Shown here: positions 7,069 through 9,798 of the stretch, piece after piece
How the letters are laid out: the number at the start of each line of letters is the position of its first letter
Position numbering within the stretch: position 1 is the stretch's first letter
Position numbers and translations under genes: made by a program
Assembly: GCA_002376965.1 (NCBI GenBank)
Contig: DFOV01000245.1
Span: 1 to 9,798 of the forward strand
From: Gammaproteobacteria bacterium UBA3532
Lineage (GTDB): Bacteria > Pseudomonadota > Gammaproteobacteria > Enterobacterales > UBA3532
Reading direction: 5' to 3'
Length of the DNA stretch: 9,798 bases
Notes under the pieces: generated by a model
What the model was told of the DNA's origin: nothing
What the model saw: only the letters and a program-made list of their open reading frames with translations
Database searches by the model: none

Positions 7069-7692
7069 ATGATACCCGAGTTACGCACATCCTATCCCAA
7101 TTCTAAGAAAGTCGCCGATGTACCTGGCGTTTATGAAATTGATGGTATTTTATCGGATCAGGAATGTAATCACCTGATTTCTATGGCTTATCCCCATATG
7201 AAGCGCGCCTTTGTCAGTGCCGAAAAAGAAGGGGTAACCAGCGATGGACGAACCGGGAGTGTGTACTGGGTTCCTCACCACAAAGACAAAATTACTTCGA
7301 CGCTGTCCCAGCGTATTGCCGCTTATGTCGGCCTCCCCTTAGAGAATGCAGAATCCATTCAGGTCATTCACTATGGCGAGACGCAACAGTATAAGCCTCA
7401 CTTCGATGCATGGGATCTCACAACAGATGTAGGAAAGCGCTGTACCGCCAAAGGTGGCCAACGCCTGGTCACCTGCCTGATCTATCTTAACAACGTAGCC
7501 GATGGCGGCGGAACCAACTTTCCCAAACTCAAGTTACAGGTTGGCGCACGCAAGGGCAAGATGGTGTTATTTCACAACTGTCATCCCAAAACCAACACAC
7601 GCCATCCCCATTCATTGCACGGCGGAATGCCAGTCAAACGTGGCGAAAAATGGGCATGCAACTTCTGGTTTAGAGAACGCCCCTACAAATAA
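7069..7692 (+). CDS. 2-oxoglutarate/Fe(II)-dependent oxygenase, prolyl 4-hydroxylase type
   Basis: This is a 207-residue single-domain dioxygenase. Family members use O2 and 2-oxoglutarate to hydroxylate a substrate, often prolyl residues. The Fe(II) facial triad is visible: H111 and D113 in YKPHFDAWD and H184 in SLHGGMPV. The 2-oxoglutarate-binding Lys is K194, ten residues after the distal His, in GEKWACNFW. The family segment LIYLNN...GGGTNFP (137-152) is present; the usual GGET there reads GGGT. The N-terminal part (GILSDQECNHLISMAYPHM, about 26-44) fits the alpha-subunit-like P4H fold. No signal peptide or membrane segment is seen, so it is cytoplasmic. The start ATG has AGGGAG five bases upstream. 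It lies 11 bases behind the DEAD-box helicase in an apparent operon with efpL. The substrate is unknown; a translation protein is an attractive guess only. Confidence 0.88.
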   Translation: MIPELRTSYPNSKKVADVPGVYEIDGILSDQECNHLISMAYPHMKRAFVSAEKEGVTSDGRTGSVYWVPHHKDKITSTLSQRIAAYVGLPLENAESIQVIHYGETQQYKPHFDAWDLTTDVGKRCTAKGGQRLVTCLIYLNNVADGGGTNFPKLKLQVGARKGKMVLFHNCHPKTNTRHPHSLHGGMPVKRGEKWACNFWFRERPYK

Positions 7693-7754
7693 GGTTGTGT
7701 TATCCTGTTACGCAGCCGTTATATTCATTAATCACTAATTAGCAGAGAATTACT

Positions 7755-9608
7755 ATGCCAGACTATCGCTCCAAAACCACCACTCATGGCAGAAATATGG
7801 CCGGAGCACGCGCACTATGGCGTGCAACAGGCATGACAGATAGCGACTTCGGCAAACCAATCATCGCCGTTGCCAACTCTTTTACTCAGTTTGTACCAGG
7901 CCATGTTCACCTAAAAGACATGGGGCAGCTGGTTGCCCGCGAAATTGAAGCCGCTGGTGGTGTCGCCAAAGAATTTAACACCATAGCTGTTGATGATGGC
8001 ATTGCCATGGGCCACAGTGGCATGCTCTATAGCCTGCCATCGCGTGACTTGATTGCCGACTCCGTTGAGTACATGGTCAATGCACATAAAGCCGATGCGC
8101 TGGTGTGTATTTCAAACTGCGACAAAATCACACCAGGCATGCTAAACGCTGCCATGCGCTTAAATATCCCAGTCATTTTTGTTTCTGGTGGACCGATGGA
8201 GGCAGGCAAAACCAAGCTTGCTGACAAAATTATCCATCTCGATCTGGTTGACGCCATGGTCGCAGGAGCTAACCCTAATGTCTCCGACGAAGAGGCCGAG
8301 CAATATGAGCGTTCTGCCTGTCCAACCTGTGGCTCCTGTTCGGGCATGTTCACTGCAAACTCAATGAACTGCCTCACTGAAGCATTAGGGCTATCGCTGC
8401 CAGGTAACGGCAGTACTCTGGCTACCCACGCCGACCGAGAGCGCCTGTTTAAAGAGGCGGGCCAGCGCATTGTCGATATTACCCGACGTTATTATGAACA
8501 AGACGATGCCTCGGTTTTACCTCGCAGCATTGCGACTTTTGAAGCCTTTGAAAACGCAATTGCGCTGGATATCGCTATGGGTGGTTCAACCAATACGGTA
8601 TTGCATTTATTGGCAGCTGCTCAAGAAGCGGAAGTTAATTTCACCATGAAAGACATCGACCGGCTATCACGCAAACTGCCCCAACTGTGCAAGGTCGCCC
8701 CATCAACACCCGACTATCACATGGAAGATGTTCATCGCGCCGGTGGTATTATGGCTATTTTGGGCGAGCTGGATCGAGCTGGAGTGTTGCACAGCGACAT
8801 CCCAACGGTTCATAGCAAAACCATGAAAGAAGCTTTAGCTAAGTGGGATATCATGCAAACAGAAGATCCTGCGGTTAAAGACTTTTTCCGTGCAGGCCCA
8901 GCGGGTATCCCAACCACCAAAGCATTCAGCCAATCGGAGCGATATCCAACCCTGGATGATGACCGTGAAAATGGGTGTATTCGCTCGATTGAGCACTGCT
9001 TCAGCACTGAAGGTGGACTTGCCGTTTTATACGGTAACCTGGCCGAAAATGGCTGTATCGTAAAAACCGCTGGCGTTGATGAAAGTAACTTCACCTTCAA
9101 GGGTACAGCGCGTATTTTTGAAAGCCAGGACGATGCCGTTGAAGCCATTCTCAATGACAAAGTCCAGGCTGGCGACGTGGTTATCATTCGCTATGAAGGC
9201 CCCAAAGGTGGCCCAGGCATGCAAGAAATGCTCTACCCAACCAGTTATCTCAAGTCCAAAGGTTTGGGCAAATCTTGCGCCTTAATCACGGATGGACGCT
9301 TTTCTGGAGGAACCAGTGGGCTTTCCATTGGCCATGTATCACCAGAAGCCGCCAGCGGTGGCGCCATCGGCCTGGTTGTTGAAGGTGATATGATTGAAAT
9401 AGACATTCCAGAACGCCTGATCCAGATTAATATTTCTGACGCCGAATTAGCAGAACGACGCCAAGCAATGGAAGCCAAAGGAGAGAAAGCCTGGAAACCG
9501 GTTTCACGCGAACGCGAAGTATCTAAAGCGCTTCAGGCGTATGCCGCTATGGCGACCAGTGCAGATACAGGGGCAGTCCGTGATCTGGAGCAGCTAAAAG
9601 CGAAATAA
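7755..9608 (+). CDS. ilvD: Dihydroxy-acid dehydratase
   Basis: This is the iron-sulfur enzyme of valine and isoleucine synthesis. It dehydrates 2,3-dihydroxy-3-methylbutanoate and the isoleucine homologue to the 2-keto acids. The 617-residue length equals that of the E. coli enzyme (616). Cluster and Mg2+ ligands are in place: D81 in [12 protein letters not shown]122-D-K124 in NCDKITPGM, and C195 in [16 protein letters not shown]. The C-terminal active-site motif GRFSGGTSG has its serine at 517. The product starts [21 protein letters not shown], the usual N-terminus; only a weak AGAG-type ribosome site precedes it. It follows the oxygenase by 62 bases with no terminator between, so it may be partly read through from the efpL cluster. 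A poor promoter-like pair (TTGTGT at 7695, TATATT at 7720) has a 19-base spacer. No leader peptide or attenuator of the ilv type is visible. Confidence 0.98.
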   Translation: MPDYRSKTTTHGRNMAGARALWRATGMTDSDFGKPIIAVANSFTQFVPGHVHLKDMGQLVAREIEAAGGVAKEFNTIAVDDGIAMGHSGMLYSLPSRDLIADSVEYMVNAHKADALVCISNCDKITPGMLNAAMRLNIPVIFVSGGPMEAGKTKLADKIIHLDLVDAMVAGANPNVSDEEAEQYERSACPTCGSCSGMFTANSMNCLTEALGLSLPGNGSTLATHADRERLFKEAGQRIVDITRRYYEQDDASVLPRSIATFEAFENAIALDIAMGGSTNTVLHLLAAAQEAEVNFTMKDIDRLSRKLPQLCKVAPSTPDYHMEDVHRAGGIMAILGELDRAGVLHSDIPTVHSKTMKEALAKWDIMQTEDPAVKDFFRAGPAGIPTTKAFSQSERYPTLDDDRENGCIRSIEHCFSTEGGLAVLYGNLAENGCIVKTAGVDESNFTFKGTARIFESQDDAVEAILNDKVQAGDVVIIRYEGPKGGPGMQEMLYPTSYLKSKGLGKSCALITDGRFSGGTSGLSIGHVSPEAASGGAIGLVVEGDMIEIDIPERLIQINISDAELAERRQAMEAKGEKAWKPVSREREVSKALQAYAAMATSADTGAVRDLEQLKAK

Positions 9609-9626
9609 CCCTTTCAAGCCTATGCA

Positions 9627-9664
9627 TTAACTCTACTAACTCGATACAGAGTTAGTAGAGTTAA
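9627..9664. terminator. Perfect 16-bp stem-loop between convergent genes (probable bidirectional terminator)
   Basis: Arms 9627-9642 (TTAACTCTACTAACTC) and 9649-9664 are exact reverse complements around the loop GATACA. The structure begins 18 bases after the ilvD stop and ends 5 bases from the stop of the convergent GGDEF gene. That position suits a shared terminator. No clear T-run follows on either strand (AAAGTACT on plus, ATGCATAG on minus) and the stem is A+T-rich. Termination is therefore inferred from position and symmetry, and RNA 3'-end protection is an alternative. Confidence 0.55.
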
Positions 9665-9669
9665 AAGTA

Positions 9670-9798
9670 CTATTCCCGAGACTTTTTAACCGCCGCGCGC
9701 TCCAGACATACCTTATTTCGTCCCATCTGCTTGGCTCGATACAAGGCACTATCAGCGCGCTCCAGCACATCATTTAACTCATCGCCTTCACAAAAGTC
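9670..9798 (-). CDS. GGDEF-domain protein (diguanylate cyclase family), C-terminal fragment
   Basis: Reading the minus strand from the right edge gives 42 residues and a TAG at 9672-9670. The segment RADSALYRAKQMGRNKV is the conserved C-terminal signature of GGDEF domains, which make cyclic-di-GMP from two GTP or act as degenerate sensors. A short tail (CLERAAVKKSRE) follows, so the GGDEF domain ends the protein. The GGDEF motif itself, any input domain and the start lie outside the window, so catalytic competence cannot be judged. The gene converges on ilvD across the stem-loop at 9627-9664. Confidence 0.9.
   Translation of the reverse strand, partial: DFCEGDELNDVLERADSALYRAKQMGRNKVCLERAAVKKSRE

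Noticed and set aside
7693..7754. A possible ilvD leader peptide or attenuator in the gap before ilvD.
   Set aside because: The gap has only 62 bases, with no run of branched-chain codons and no terminator-like hairpin.
1..9798. CRISPR array, tRNA or rRNA genes, transposase, integrase, toxin-antitoxin or restriction genes.
   Set aside because: No regularly spaced repeats, cloverleaf-like segments or matching protein motifs were seen on either strand.

Overview
The window is about half G+C by eye and densely coded. It looks like the chromosome of a gammaproteobacterium, probably a free-living or marine lineage. The evidence is the prlC-rsmJ pair (oligopeptidase A followed by the 16S rRNA methyltransferase), an EF-P paralogue of the YeiP/EfpL type, and an SrmB-like DEAD-box helicase with a basic tail. 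The genus cannot be named from the sequence alone. Nothing points to a prophage, plasmid, transposase or CRISPR array.

Layout. Positions 1-1540 (+) hold the 3' part of prlC, overlapping the GTG start of rsmJ by four bases. Positions 1541-1689 are a convergent gap almost filled by a 124-nt palindromic element with perfect 28-bp arms. Positions 1690-4872 (-) encode a large SWIM/SNF2-family ATPase of about 1060 residues. Positions 4882-5102 are a divergent gap. It holds a second, diverged copy of the palindromic element, followed by a likely sigma-70 promoter for the genes to the right. Positions 5112-7692 (+) form a tight three-gene cluster: efpL, a DEAD-box RNA helicase starting at TTG, and a prolyl-4-hydroxylase-like 2-oxoglutarate/Fe(II) oxygenase, with gaps of 32 and 11 bases. 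Positions 7755-9608 (+) are ilvD, complete, 62 bases behind the oxygenase. A 16-bp perfect stem-loop separates ilvD from the convergent 3' end of a GGDEF-domain gene that runs off the right edge.

How the genes may work together. rsmJ, efpL and the DEAD-box helicase concern rRNA modification, translation elongation and ribosome assembly or RNA remodelling. The oxygenase sits in the same apparent transcription unit as the last two. That suggests, as inference only, a protein substrate in the translation machinery. prlC (peptide turnover), ilvD (branched-chain amino acid synthesis) and the GGDEF gene (cyclic-di-GMP synthesis or sensing) are ordinary housekeeping or signalling genes.

The observations most worth a second look are the pair of structured intergenic repeats, which are 78% identical over 82 ungapped positions and both still able to fold, and the oxygenase linked to efpL and the helicase. 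No convincing new multi-gene system is visible.
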